Shown: positions 17,273-26,048 of the stretch, piece by piece
Layout of the letters: the number at the start of each line of letters is the position of its first letter
How positions within the stretch are numbered: position 1 is the first letter of the stretch
Origin: Desulfocapsa sp.
GTDB lineage: Bacteria; Desulfobacterota; Desulfobulbia; Desulfobulbales; Desulfocapsaceae
DNA: 64,000 nt
Direction of reading: 5' to 3'
Assembly (NCBI GenBank): GCA_022712895.1
Contig: JAFLJS010000037.1
Span: 1 to 64,000 of the forward strand
The notes under the pieces: model-generated
Databases searched by the model: none
What the model was told of the DNA's origin: nothing
What the model saw: the letters and a program-made list of their open reading frames with translations, nothing else
Made by a program: the position numbers and the translations under genes

Positions 17273-18523
17273 ATGAGCAAAGAATCCAAAGGGAAAGCAG
17301 AGCATTCATCCTGGGGAATATTACCAGGAGAAGCAAAAGACATTATCCGGCGGCGGGAGTGGGATAAACCCGCGTCCTTGAAAGGTAGGCTGTCAGGAGC
17401 TAAAGAATTTCCCATTCGTCTTGGTTTAAAACCACCAAAAGCTAATGCTGCTTTAGCAGATATGGCTCATTTTCAAGAATTTATTTACAAGTGGAAGGCT
17501 TTTCCCCATCAGGAGCTGATCCAATGGTCTACTAAAACATTTCGTGATTTATCTGAACAGCTCATTCCAGCTTTTATTGTCATACCTTCCATCCAGAGTT
17601 TAATCACTTTTTTAGGAAGTGAGGCCCTCGCTCGCAGCAGAAAATGGGAGGACAATATGATGCCTTTGCTGCAAATGGATGATCGCCTGTATCCTGTCTT
17701 GGTCAAACATCTTGAGAGCATCGAAAAACTCTGTAGCTCAGAGGTTGAATCGTTGGTGGGGCTGATCCCACAATTAAAACCAGGGATGGGAGAAGGGCTC
17801 TACCAGAGGGCATTGCCACTCATTGGGATCGATACTAAATTTTTAGAACAGCACGAGATTCTGGTGACGGAATTAACAAACATGATTCACCACGGCGCGG
17901 TTTTGGCGGCTGGTGGTCTTAGCTCCTGGCTGCACTGTACAAAAGCACCTAAGGATTGGTTAACAATCAGGCCTCTATGTCTCGACACAAGCAGCAGGCT
18001 TGGTGGTATTCCCATACTGAAAATGGCCAGTAATATGCTCAGAGAATATGAGCTTCCTGCCTCAAACATATTGGTGGTTGAAAATATGCAGTCTGGTTTG
18101 GCATTACCGGAGATGCCTGATACTATTGCCGTTGTTGGAGGAGGAAAAAACGTTGCCTGGATGGATGCTCCCTGGTTAAAAAGTAAACGTTTGGGCTATT
18201 GGGGAGATATTGATACCTGGGGTCTGTCAATTCTCAGCGATGCTCGAGAAAAGGGAGTAACGATCCAACCTTTGATGATGGATCATAAAACAGTTAGACT
18301 CCATGAAGAGCGAATGGTGGTTGAATTGAAATCCGTAGAAAAATGCCCGGCCTCGTTAGTTGAAGATGAAGTTAAACTTTTTAACGACTTGCTCTCCGGG
18401 CAGTTTCAATCCTCTCGTTTGGAGCAGGAGCGCCTTTCCGCCGACTACATCAACAGCAATCTTATGGAATGGTTATCTGGAATAAATTGTAAGTGCAGCA
18501 AGGTGCAAATACCTGACGGGTAA
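17273..18523 (+). CDS. jetD: Wadjet nuclease subunit JetD (DUF3322-DUF2220, Toprim)
   Basis: A 416-residue JetD. The N-terminal part (about 15-200, DUF3322) begins WGILPGEAKDIIRRREWDKP. The C-terminal part (DUF2220) holds a Toprim fold like topoisomerase VI: the metal-binding glutamate is E270 in ILVVEN, followed by AVVGGGKNVAW, and the DxD pair is D312/D314 in YWGDIDTWG. In studied Wadjet systems JetD is the endonuclease that cuts the plasmid once JetABC has entrapped it. All expected catalytic residues are present. It is the last gene of the operon, 7 bases after jetC. No obvious terminator follows, and the next gene, a threonine ammonia-lyase, starts 90 bases on. Confidence 0.93.
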   Translation: MSKESKGKAEHSSWGILPGEAKDIIRRREWDKPASLKGRLSGAKEFPIRLGLKPPKANAALADMAHFQEFIYKWKAFPHQELIQWSTKTFRDLSEQLIPAFIVIPSIQSLITFLGSEALARSRKWEDNMMPLLQMDDRLYPVLVKHLESIEKLCSSEVESLVGLIPQLKPGMGEGLYQRALPLIGIDTKFLEQHEILVTELTNMIHHGAVLAAGGLSSWLHCTKAPKDWLTIRPLCLDTSSRLGGIPILKMASNMLREYELPASNILVVENMQSGLALPEMPDTIAVVGGGKNVAWMDAPWLKSKRLGYWGDIDTWGLSILSDAREKGVTIQPLMMDHKTVRLHEERMVVELKSVEKCPASLVEDEVKLFNDLLSGQFQSSRLEQERLSADYINSNLMEWLSGINCKCSKVQIPDG

Positions 18524-18527
18524 GCTT

Positions 18528-18558
18528 TTGTTTCTTCCAGGTAGTTTCATGCTATACT
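18528..18558 (+). promoter_or_regulatory. possible promoter for the threonine ammonia-lyase gene
   Basis: TTGTTT at 18528-18533 and TATACT at 18553-18558 are separated by 19 bases, slightly long. Position, 56 bases before the start codon, is suitable. Without it the gene would depend on read-through from the jet operon. Confidence 0.35.
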
Positions 18559-18613
18559 CGAAAAGATATCTGTAGAAGTTGAACAACAGTCAGAGTGGGA
18601 AAATAAAAATTCT

Positions 18614-19831
18614 ATGACAATTCCATTAAAGCAGTTTCAGGAAGCTAGAGAACGGCTCAAAAAAATCACGAAACCAACTCCACTTATCTATAGTGAGTTT
18701 TTGAGTGAAGAGTATGAAGCCGATATTTACATTAAACCAGAAAATCTTCAACGAACTGGTTCGTTTAAGATTCGGGGGGCTTTTAATCGAATTGCCGGCC
18801 TATCACCCGAGCAGCGACAAAATGGTATTGTTACTGCTTCGGCCGGAAACCATGCCCAGGGAGTGGCCTTGGCAGCCCAACTCTTCTGCACCATGGATGC
18901 GGACTGTTGTACTCGCGCGACCATCGTAATGCCGGAGACAACACCATTAATCAAGGTTGAGGCTACCCAAAAGCTTGGCGCTACGATTATCCTTCATGGG
19001 GATAGTTATGATGAGGCGTATGTAGAAGCCCGCCGCATCGAGAAAGAACAAGGGGCAGTTTTTGTACATCCTTTTAATGATCTTGAGGTGATCATAGGCC
19101 AGGGAACCATTGGTCTCGAGATATTAGAGGACTGTAGCGATGTTGAGGTGGTTCTCGTTCCTGTGGGCGGTGGTGGTTTACTTGCCGGTGTTGCTGCTGC
19201 CATTAAATCGGTTAATTCTTCGGTGCAGGTAATTGGTGTTGAACCAGATGGTGCTGCTGGGATCACAGAGTCGCAACGTGAGGGAACGCTGGTTGAACTG
19301 GATCATGTGGATACCATTGCTGATGGCGTGGCTGTGAAAACTTCAGGGGATCTCTGTCTTGAGATTATTCAGGATACAGTTGATGGCATGGTGACAGCAC
19401 CTGATACCGGAATTATGCAGGCCCTGCTCATTTTAATGGAACGTCAGAAACTTGTTGCGGAGAATGCGGGAGCACTTTCAGTGGCTGGCCTTGCCCATTT
19501 TGACGTGAAAGGTAAAAAAGTAGTCTGCCTTGTGAGTGGCGGAAATATCGATGTGCTAACACTTTCGGAAATGATCAACCGTGGTCTTGTGTCCCGGGGG
19601 AGACTGTTTAGTTTTGCTGTGGAACTCCTGCATAAACCTGGGGAACTTCTGAAGATATCAACTATTCTGGCAGCACATAAGGCAAATGTCGTTAAACTTG
19701 ATCACGATCAGTTCCATAATCCATCACGGTTTAAAAGTGTGCGTCTTGACGTAACTGTTGAGACCAATGGTCGTGCACATGTTGATGTGATTGTGGGAGC
19801 TCTCTTGGAGGCTGGTTATGATATTATCTGA
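18614..19831 (+). CDS. ilvA: threonine ammonia-lyase (threonine dehydratase) with C-terminal ACT domain
   Basis: A 405-residue PLP enzyme that converts threonine to 2-oxobutanoate and ammonia. The PLP lysine is K52 in TGSFKIRGAFNR, the asparagine loop is SAGNHAQGVALA at about 76-87, the phosphate loop is VPVGGGGLLAG near 188 and SGGN lies near 316. An ACT-like domain fills about residues 330-405 (FAVELLHKPGELLKIS). Length fits the catabolic/short type. Odd: at 90-101 the usual loop (KLLGIKATIVMPE type) is replaced by a longer one with C92, C98 and C99 (LFCTMDADCCTRATI). Whether this serves isoleucine synthesis (IlvA) or threonine breakdown (TdcB) is not decided by sequence; no other branched-chain genes are nearby. 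Confidence 0.9.
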   Translation: MTIPLKQFQEARERLKKITKPTPLIYSEFLSEEYEADIYIKPENLQRTGSFKIRGAFNRIAGLSPEQRQNGIVTASAGNHAQGVALAAQLFCTMDADCCTRATIVMPETTPLIKVEATQKLGATIILHGDSYDEAYVEARRIEKEQGAVFVHPFNDLEVIIGQGTIGLEILEDCSDVEVVLVPVGGGGLLAGVAAAIKSVNSSVQVIGVEPDGAAGITESQREGTLVELDHVDTIADGVAVKTSGDLCLEIIQDTVDGMVTAPDTGIMQALLILMERQKLVAENAGALSVAGLAHFDVKGKKVVCLVSGGNIDVLTLSEMINRGLVSRGRLFSFAVELLHKPGELLKISTILAAHKANVVKLDHDQFHNPSRFKSVRLDVTVETNGRAHVDVIVGALLEAGYDII

Positions 19832-19845
19832 ATTGATATCAATTC
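19830..19845. repeat. 16-base perfect palindrome at the ilvA stop codon
   Basis: GAATTGATATCAATTC equals its own reverse complement and includes the last bases of the ilvA stop codon. It could be a regulator site or part of a weak 3' structure. No U run follows. Confidence 0.45.
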
Positions 19846-19956
19846 CCGTAACTTTTGTTAATCCAGCCTCTGTTGCCAATGAATGTCATTGATCGTTGTA
19901 ATAATCGACTGCCTCAACAAACTGCCTGATCGGCAGCCGATAAAGTTTCCTTAACA

Positions 19957-20445
19957 TTACATGGGAACGTAGGCATATCCTCTGTTTTGATACCCGGCAA
20001 TTGACACAAAACTGTTTTTAACAACTCTCACTTCAGGCAGGAAGTCCTCCAGATCAATCTCGAACAGTTCCGCACTGAGATTGCATTGCTCCAGAACGAT
20101 TCCTATTTTTTGAAAATGCCGTAACCAATTCTCGATCTTCTCTTTGTTGGCACCCTCGCCCTCATCAATATAATCATCTCCTTTTGTGACAAAAAAGCTG
20201 GCATGACTTCGAAAACCTATGACAAAGCTTGCCTTCAGGCCTTGTTGAGTTGCCTGGTTATACGTGTCCTGTATCCACTGCATTCGTTTCTCAACTTTAG
20301 CTGCAGAATCTGCTTTTACATCAAAGTACACCTTTAACTCAGAAAGATTGGTAAGCGCCTGGAGATCCCTCTGGTTTTCCGAAAAGACTGATTGCGGTAC
20401 AAATAAAACAACACAAAGCAGAACAAAATATATTCTGTAGAGCAT
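19957..20445 (-). CDS. exported DsrE-family-like protein
   Basis: A 162-residue protein with an N-terminal signal peptide (LYRIYFVLLCVVLFVP, cut after VFS near residue 20). The mature part fits the DsrE/F-like fold: LKVYFDVKADSAAKVEKRMQWI at the first strand and helix, FVIGFRSHASFFV in the middle, then IVLEQCNLSAELFEI with the single cysteine where small-molecule or sulfur-carrier DsrE proteins keep theirs, and a C-terminal SFVSIAGYQNRGYAYVPM. ATG 20445 is chosen because GGAGGG lies 6 bases before it; two further in-frame starts lie upstream. Periplasmic DsrE-like proteins occur in sulfur bacteria, mostly without assigned role. It stands alone, facing away from the gene at 20653. Confidence 0.75.
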   Translation of the reverse strand: MLYRIYFVLLCVVLFVPQSVFSENQRDLQALTNLSELKVYFDVKADSAAKVEKRMQWIQDTYNQATQQGLKASFVIGFRSHASFFVTKGDDYIDEGEGANKEKIENWLRHFQKIGIVLEQCNLSAELFEIDLEDFLPEVRVVKNSFVSIAGYQNRGYAYVPM

Positions 20446-20652
20446 GTCCATCCCTCCAGTACTGATATTTTTGGAATTATCCACAAGCCAACGACCACAA
20501 AGTAATATACTGAAGAAAGTAAGCATTTCCCTCGGCCATACAAGTAGAAAGGAAAATAGTGAGAACTGTTATCGTTGACAGCGGCGATCCTGTTACTATA
20601 TTTTAAAGATACTTTTCAAATGTAATACCCTCACACGGCTGGAGGCAAGAAT

Positions 20653-21870
20653 ATGGAAGATTCAAAAAGAAGCAAAATCCTATTGATCAGTACCATCGTG
20701 GCGTACTGTCTTATCGGCATTGAAATTATAATAATGATCTCTCCTTTTGCCCTCTATTTCTACTCCGTCTATGCGCCAATATTACAGTTTTTCTCTTCTT
20801 CACCTTATTTAAGCTGGAGCACAGAGTTTTTCCTCCCCCATATGGTCTTTACTCAAGATCCTGTTATTGTCGGTATCTCCTATCTTCAGGTTTTTCTGGT
20901 TATTGGCCTGGTACTGTTCTTTTCGGCTGCCGTTCCACTCTATTATGGTCGCTTCACTAAGAAGGGGGTTGTACTGTTCAGTTTTTATGCAAAAATTCGT
21001 CATCCGCAATACCTCTTTCTAGCCATCTCAGGTTTTGGCTTGCTCCTTTACTGGCCACGATTTTTAATCCTTATTATGTACGTAACCATGCTCTTTGTTT
21101 ATTATTTTCTTGCCCGCAATGAAGAGTGGCGGATGAAACAGGAAGTTCCGATAGTTTACGAAGAGTATATGAAAAACACGCCCATGTTTCTCCCAGGGGA
21201 ACCTGGAGGAAAGATATACAAGGCACTGTTTGGATGGATACAACCCAGATGGTTGGGTATGGTAACAGTGTATTGTACGAGTCTGTTCCTTGCTATCTCC
21301 CTTGGCATGGTTCTCAGAAACTACACAGTGAAGCAGCTTGACACAGTGTTCACAGAGGATATCACCCTGCTTTCTGTCTTTCCTCGTGACAGCAATGAAA
21401 TAAGGGAACTTTACAAAGCAGTCGCAGCGTCCCAGGAGTTCAAGGATTTCACCTCAGAAGAAGTACCAATGAACCTTGTCTATATTTTTCCTGGGGATTT
21501 TTTTCTAACTGCCATTGTTACAGATGAAAACAGACGTTTTTCACCTGAAACTACGGCACGTTTTCCGGAAGTACTGGAATGGCACAGGCATAAATTCAAC
21601 GGAGGGCTCGGTAAGTTCTTCAGGATTTTTCATAATTACACGAAAATGCTTGGAAAAATAGCGACGGATTATGACGTGGATCGTCTTGTTTTTGTTCACG
21701 TGGAAAACAGTAAAGGAAAGCCATCAACAACAGACGAACTATTTGCCATAGGGAAAAAAAGACGCCCTGTCCTGATTGTGGATGTGGACAGCTTCAGTCA
21801 CGAAATACTTGCAATAGCAAAGGCCTCTGGTCAACATAAATGGGGCAGTGTGCCCATGCCTTCATTTTAG
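20653..21870 (+). CDS. PEMT/ICMT-like membrane methyltransferase with extra C-terminal domain
   Basis: A 405-residue protein. About five hydrophobic segments in the first 190 residues contain the signature of the phospholipid/isoprenylcysteine methyltransferase fold: YAKIRHPQYLFLAISGFGLLL near 115, then FLARNEEWRMKQEVPIVYEEYM near 155-175, where the RHP and EE motifs bind SAM. A further span at about 205-225 is followed by a 180-residue soluble domain (from TVKQLDTVFTEDITLL to the end), which I do not recognise and which may lie outside the membrane. RBS GGAGGCAAG is good. Substrate unknown: a lipid or a prenylated or otherwise modified small molecule. The extra domain is unusual for the family. 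Confidence 0.7.
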   Translation: MEDSKRSKILLISTIVAYCLIGIEIIIMISPFALYFYSVYAPILQFFSSSPYLSWSTEFFLPHMVFTQDPVIVGISYLQVFLVIGLVLFFSAAVPLYYGRFTKKGVVLFSFYAKIRHPQYLFLAISGFGLLLYWPRFLILIMYVTMLFVYYFLARNEEWRMKQEVPIVYEEYMKNTPMFLPGEPGGKIYKALFGWIQPRWLGMVTVYCTSLFLAISLGMVLRNYTVKQLDTVFTEDITLLSVFPRDSNEIRELYKAVAASQEFKDFTSEEVPMNLVYIFPGDFFLTAIVTDENRRFSPETTARFPEVLEWHRHKFNGGLGKFFRIFHNYTKMLGKIATDYDVDRLVFVHVENSKGKPSTTDELFAIGKKRRPVLIVDVDSFSHEILAIAKASGQHKWGSVPMPSF

Positions 21871-21973
21871 AATAGTAACCGCTGTTCATTGTAATTCTAG
21901 GTACCTATGCGGTTCTGTTGGAAAAAAATAAATACCTATAATAAACAATAAAAACAAACAAGGAGAACGTATT

Positions 21974-22333
21974 ATGACAAATAAAACTCATAACAAAAGA
22001 TTAAAGCTATGGTTAAGCGTACTTATTGGAGTTATCCTGATTTCAGGAGGTTCGATTTCATTTGCCCAGGCTGACACATCAGTCCTGTCTGATGATGGTC
22101 TGCTGACTCTCCAGGGAATTGTCCGAAAGGTCTCAGTGGAAAACAATTCATTCCTTGTAAAGATCAGCAAGGGAAAGAGACTGCAAATAGTGTTTTCCTC
22201 ACAAACCGAAACAATAGGCTTGCCCTCACCTGCCATATTGAAAAAAGGAGAGCGCGTCAAGGTGTGGTACAATCATACAGGAAAAGAAAATAGAGCTGTA
22301 AAAGTTGAGCTGCTCCCAGTGTTAGGCTGTTGA
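21974..22333 (+). CDS. small exported beta-rich protein, function unknown
   Basis: A 119-residue protein with a signal peptide at about 10-32 (LKLWLSVLIGVILISGG, then SFAQA). The mature 85 residues alternate hydrophobic strands (LQGIVRKVSVENNSFLVKI, GERVKVWY) and look like an OB- or SH3-like barrel, of the sort seen in small periplasmic proteins with unknown ligands. RBS AAGGAGAA is strong. It follows the membrane methyltransferase by 100 bases and ends before a hairpin at 22421. Confidence 0.65.
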   Translation: MTNKTHNKRLKLWLSVLIGVILISGGSISFAQADTSVLSDDGLLTLQGIVRKVSVENNSFLVKISKGKRLQIVFSSQTETIGLPSPAILKKGERVKVWYNHTGKENRAVKVELLPVLGC

Positions 22334-22420
22334 TTGATACAAAACATTTGGTAAAAAAGCGCGACACTAAAGCATGACGTTTCCACCTATATCCCAAGGT
22401 GCCAAATTTACGTTACACAG

Positions 22421-22451
22421 GCCCCTATCATTTGCACTTTATGATGGGGGC
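22421..22451. terminator. hairpin between two convergent genes
   Basis: GCCCCTATCAT (22421-22431) pairs with ATGATGGGGGC (22441-22451) over 11 pairs with one G-T, loop 9 bases, then TTATTTGT. It lies between the convergent genes ending at 22333 and 22459 and probably ends the plus-strand transcript. Confidence 0.5.
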
Positions 22452-22458
22452 TTATTTG

Positions 22459-23466
22459 TCAGATATCCCCTCTCAAAAACCAAGGTTTCTGCTCTCCGGT
22501 TAGAATGTCAACTCCATTCCTGGTCACTAGGACAGTGTGTTCAAACTGGGCACTGAGTGCAAGATCCATGGTAACTATCGTCCAATTGTCAGACCATGAT
22601 TTACTGCCAGGGCCTCCCGCATTGATCATTGGCTCTATGGTGAAGGTCATGCCTTCCTCCATGATAGTCTGGTTTTCCGGTTCGTAGTAATGAGCGATGT
22701 AAGGATCCATATGAAAGTTTTGTCCAATGCCATGGCCGCCAAATTGGCGAAAAACACTATAGCCTGATTTGTTGGCGTGACTCTCAATAACCCGACCGAT
22801 CTCATTGAAGTGTTGACCGGGGCTGACAACTTCGATGCCCTTCATCATACATTCCCAGGTGGTTTGAACCAGAGAATGGGCACGGTCGCTTACTTTGCCA
22901 ACTAGGACTGTTTCTGAGCAGTCACCATGCATGCCGTCAATGTAAACAGTCACATCACAGTTAATAATATCCCCACGCTGTAGCTTCCTGTTATCAGGGA
23001 TACCGTGCAATATCACTTCATTAACCGAAGTACAGATTGATTTAGGGAATCCCATGTAATGCAACGGACTCGGATATGCTCCGAAGGAGATTGCCGCCAG
23101 GTGAGCAATTTCATCCAGTGCATCGGTAGTGATACCTGGTTTTACGGCCGCCAGTACACTATCGAGTACCCCTCTTGCGACCTTCCCGGCCCTTCGCATT
23201 CGACTGATTTCGTCTTCAGTTTCTTTTTGACAACTGATCCCGCGGCCACCAGGTTTCCTTGATTTTGTATATTCAGGGAGGGCCATATTGTCAGGAACTT
23301 GTCGTGGAGGACTTATGATGCCAGGAGTAACAGTTGGATGCCGAATAACTTGTTGAGTGACTCCAGGAGGAGCTGTTTCTCCATTTTCGTCCGAGCGCAA
23401 ATGACACTTCTTGTATTTTTTCCCACTATTGCACCAACAATTTTCATTTCTTCCGGGTAGTTTCAT
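22459..23466 (-). CDS. map: type I methionine aminopeptidase with N-terminal SEC-C zinc motif
   Basis: A 335-residue enzyme that removes N-terminal methionine from new proteins. The first 25 residues form a SEC-C zinc knuckle (NENCWCNSGKKYKKCH; ligands C10, C12, C21, H22), as at the C-terminus of SecA, which probably helps ribosome binding. After a linker of about 60 residues comes the pita-bread domain: INCDVTVYIDGMHGDCSETV gives the two metal aspartates, GGHGIGQNFHMDP the histidine, FTIEPMIN and QFEHTVLVT the two glutamates. All five ligands are present. Long SEC-C forms occur beside a short MAP in many bacteria. No strong RBS is visible before the ATG. Confidence 0.92.
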   Translation of the reverse strand: MKLPGRNENCWCNSGKKYKKCHLRSDENGETAPPGVTQQVIRHPTVTPGIISPPRQVPDNMALPEYTKSRKPGGRGISCQKETEDEISRMRRAGKVARGVLDSVLAAVKPGITTDALDEIAHLAAISFGAYPSPLHYMGFPKSICTSVNEVILHGIPDNRKLQRGDIINCDVTVYIDGMHGDCSETVLVGKVSDRAHSLVQTTWECMMKGIEVVSPGQHFNEIGRVIESHANKSGYSVFRQFGGHGIGQNFHMDPYIAHYYEPENQTIMEEGMTFTIEPMINAGGPGSKSWSDNWTIVTMDLALSAQFEHTVLVTRNGVDILTGEQKPWFLRGDI

Positions 23467-23498
23467 GCGTATCGTTTGTCAGTTTTCTGTTTCAGATT

Positions 23499-24560
23499 TC
23501 ACTCATTCTGCTTCTGTCGTTCTTGTAACGTATCAAGTTTCTCAATGATTTTTTGAGTTCTTTCAGATTTTCTCAGAACTGCCCCATGCTCTGGAAGTAA
23601 ATCGAGGACGTTTTGCCATGTCTTCTGGGCCTGTTCATATTTTCCAGCACGGTAAAAGGCGTCTCCCGTGGAGATTTCTCTAGTTACCCATTCGCTAATG
23701 GCGGTATCCAAGCGTTCAACCATCAGTCTAACGAGAGTGGTTTCTTTCATTGAGCGGCTGAGGGTTGCGAGTTGACGGCGGGATTCTTTGAGATCACCCA
23801 AGGCCATGGCCCTGTTAAAGGCCTCGATTGTAAGCTTGTCCTGTTTCTTTTCAATCTGGCGTCTACTCTTTTGTCTTCTGGTCTTTTTTTTCTGCAGAGT
23901 TTTTTTCAGGTTGGCTACAGCGGCTTCTGTTCTCGGGTCTGGGTAGAGCTCTGCTGCTAGTGGCAGGAGACGTTGAGCCATGGTGAGGTTGTTTTTTTCG
24001 AGCATATCTTCGCCAGCTTTCAGGAGTTTCAGGGCTACATCTTTGGCCGCACCCTTCGTTCGGAAGTAGGTCCATTGGGTGGTGAGATCGTTCGGGTCGT
24101 TTTCGTTTAAACGACGCTCCAGGGGAATTCTTTTTTTGAGTGATTCGCCGGTTACGATGAGTTTCTCAAATTCCAGTATACTTACCCTCTCTTGAAAGCG
24201 TTGCAGCATGGAGGCCTGTTTTGTTTCAAGGATTTTGGAGTGATTGAGTTTCTGTAAGGCATCTTCATAAGTCTGTTTAGCCTCGGGCCAGTCCCTTTTT
24301 CGTTCCTGTTTGAGGGCAGTGGCAATTGTCCGCTGTTCAAAATTTTCTAGATTAGCAAGGATTGTGCGACGTTTTTTTTCAAGTTGTTGAGCCTGAGGGT
24401 CGTTTTTTTGGGTGGCCGCAATGAGGGCGAGGGCCTTGCTGTATTCTTCCCGACTCAGGTATAAATCAACTTGTTCGACCGGGTTGCCTCGAAGGTTGAG
24501 GGTATCGATCACAGCACAGCCGTGGAGGAGTAACAGTGAGAGGAGGAAAACGTACTTCAT
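23499..24560 (-). CDS. lipoprotein with TPR-like helical repeats
   Basis: A 353-residue protein with a lipoprotein signal (LLLLHGC, lipid cysteine at about 15). The rest is hydrophilic and helical, with TPR-like units: YLSREEYSKALALIAATQKNDP, DWPEAKQTYEDALQKL, and near the end GDAFYRAGKYEQAQKTWQNVLDLLPEHG. A lysine/arginine-rich stretch (about 215-235, KKKTRRQKSRRQIEKK) links them. It starts 6 bases after the adenylate cyclase stop, so the two are almost certainly co-transcribed. It is probably anchored in the envelope as a scaffold, with no known partner. Confidence 0.75.
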   Translation of the reverse strand: MKYVFLLSLLLLHGCAVIDTLNLRGNPVEQVDLYLSREEYSKALALIAATQKNDPQAQQLEKKRRTILANLENFEQRTIATALKQERKRDWPEAKQTYEDALQKLNHSKILETKQASMLQRFQERVSILEFEKLIVTGESLKKRIPLERRLNENDPNDLTTQWTYFRTKGAAKDVALKLLKAGEDMLEKNNLTMAQRLLPLAAELYPDPRTEAAVANLKKTLQKKKTRRQKSRRQIEKKQDKLTIEAFNRAMALGDLKESRRQLATLSRSMKETTLVRLMVERLDTAISEWVTREISTGDAFYRAGKYEQAQKTWQNVLDLLPEHGAVLRKSERTQKIIEKLDTLQERQKQNE

Positions 24561-24566
24561 GATGTG

Positions 24567-26048
24567 TCAGTGGATCATATGTGAAGGAAGAGTCGATATG
24601 GTTTCGACCTTGAGAATATCTTCTGTCTGTATGTGATCCATAATCTGCCAAATTTCAACAGATTTTGCCTTGCCGCGCAATTTAGTGGTACTTAAATATC
24701 TGGTCGTGAAGAGGGTGGCAAGGTCAAGGGCGTCGTGCAGTTTTTTAGTAACGATGATTTGCCCTGCGCTGGCTACTGAGGATAGGCGCGAGGCCAGATT
24801 CACAGCATTACCTACGACAGTGTATTCCATGCGTTTTTCAGATCCCATGTTTCCGGCAAGCATGGTGCCACTGTTTATGCCGATACAAAACTCAACAGTG
24901 AGAAGTTCCTGCTGTTGGCGTTCCAGATTAAATTGGCAGAGAAGGCGCTGGATCTCCACGGCACATTTTACTGCGTTGAGAGAATGTTCTTTATCGGCAT
25001 GGGGGGCTCCAAAGAGGATCATGGCACAATCACCGATATATTTATCAATATGACCACTAAATTCGCCGGCAACCTTATCGATGAGAGTAAAATAATCATT
25101 CAGTAGATTGTTAATGGTCATCGGCTCAAGTCCTTCACTGAGGGAGGTAAAGCCGGAAATGTCGGCAAAGAGAACGGTGGCCTGCACATGGCTGCCGCCC
25201 AGATGTATTTTTTCCAGATCATTCATCAGGCTCCCGGCTACATTTGGGGAGACGTAACGAGAAAAAGTCTTTTCCACCTGTTCTTTTCGGAGCAACCCTT
25301 CGGTCATATCATTTAAGGAGTTCATGAGTTGTCCCAGCTCATCGGTACGACATTCCTTAAAGCGAAATTGATGGTTTCCCTGGGCAATTTCCCGGCTCCC
25401 CTCTACTATCTCTTGAATGGGGCGGGATATGCGTTTGCTGATAAAGAAGGCTATCACAATTCCGAGTGCAACCATAAGAAAGGTGATGGCGCTAATGGTA
25501 CGAATGGTGTTGCCGTAGGCGGTATTCATAAAAGAACGGTCAAAGGTAATGATATAGTAGCCTACGGTCAGATCTCGAAAACGGATGGTATTGGTGTAGG
25601 AGATCAGGTTCATCTCTTTGTTCGTGGTATTGCTCTGCCATTGCAGAGGCTGTCGCTGGATAAGTTGGGCCGGCTTCTTTTTCGGGATAACACCAACTGT
25701 GGAGAGGAGGACTAACTGGTCAGAGAATATGGCGACTCCTTCAATACCTTCGTTATCGGCCAGATTGAAGGTGAGTTGATCTGTGATCTGAAGGTCACTG
25801 GCGAGGAGTGGCTCAATGGCAGCTGCAGAGAGTTGATTGCCAAGAGCTTTGGCGTAGGCATCTGTCTGTTGATTAAATACACTACTCTGATTGCCAAGGA
25901 TAAAGAGGCTGAGCAGTCCCATTCCTATGATGGTTACAGTGGTGAGAACTAGAGCAAGTTTGGCTGCAATGGACAATGATCCGACTTTTGAGAAAAGTCT
26001 GGATGAAACCCATTTCTTACTACAAGTTTGAGGAAAATTGAGTGCCAT
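24567..26048 (-). CDS. class III adenylate/guanylate cyclase with HAMP domain
   Basis: A 493-residue membrane signalling protein. There are transmembrane segments at about 28-50 and 183-203 with an extracytoplasmic sensor of 130 residues between, HAMP at about 204-257 (KRISRPIQEIVEGSREIAQGN) and a cyclase domain at about 285-460. The two metal aspartates are in LFADISGFTSLSEG and YIGDCAMILFGAP. NMGSEKRMEYTVVGNAVNLASRL matches the substrate-binding part of the bacterial class IIIb type, and the lysine in this segment suggests ATP, hence cAMP. The sensory input is unknown. A lipoprotein gene follows immediately and may be part of the sensing. Confidence 0.9.
   Translation of the reverse strand: MALNFPQTCSKKWVSSRLFSKVGSLSIAAKLALVLTTVTIIGMGLLSLFILGNQSSVFNQQTDAYAKALGNQLSAAAIEPLLASDLQITDQLTFNLADNEGIEGVAIFSDQLVLLSTVGVIPKKKPAQLIQRQPLQWQSNTTNKEMNLISYTNTIRFRDLTVGYYIITFDRSFMNTAYGNTIRTISAITFLMVALGIVIAFFISKRISRPIQEIVEGSREIAQGNHQFRFKECRTDELGQLMNSLNDMTEGLLRKEQVEKTFSRYVSPNVAGSLMNDLEKIHLGGSHVQATVLFADISGFTSLSEGLEPMTINNLLNDYFTLIDKVAGEFSGHIDKYIGDCAMILFGAPHADKEHSLNAVKCAVEIQRLLCQFNLERQQQELLTVEFCIGINSGTMLAGNMGSEKRMEYTVVGNAVNLASRLSSVASAGQIIVTKKLHDALDLATLFTTRYLSTTKLRGKAKSVEIWQIMDHIQTEDILKVETISTLPSHMIH

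Noticed and set aside
11515-18523. MukBEF or Rad50/SbcCD instead of Wadjet
   Set aside because: The DUF3375, DUF4194 and DUF3322-DUF2220 proteins with Toprim residues are specific to Wadjet; SbcD-type phosphoesterase and MukB hinge features are absent.
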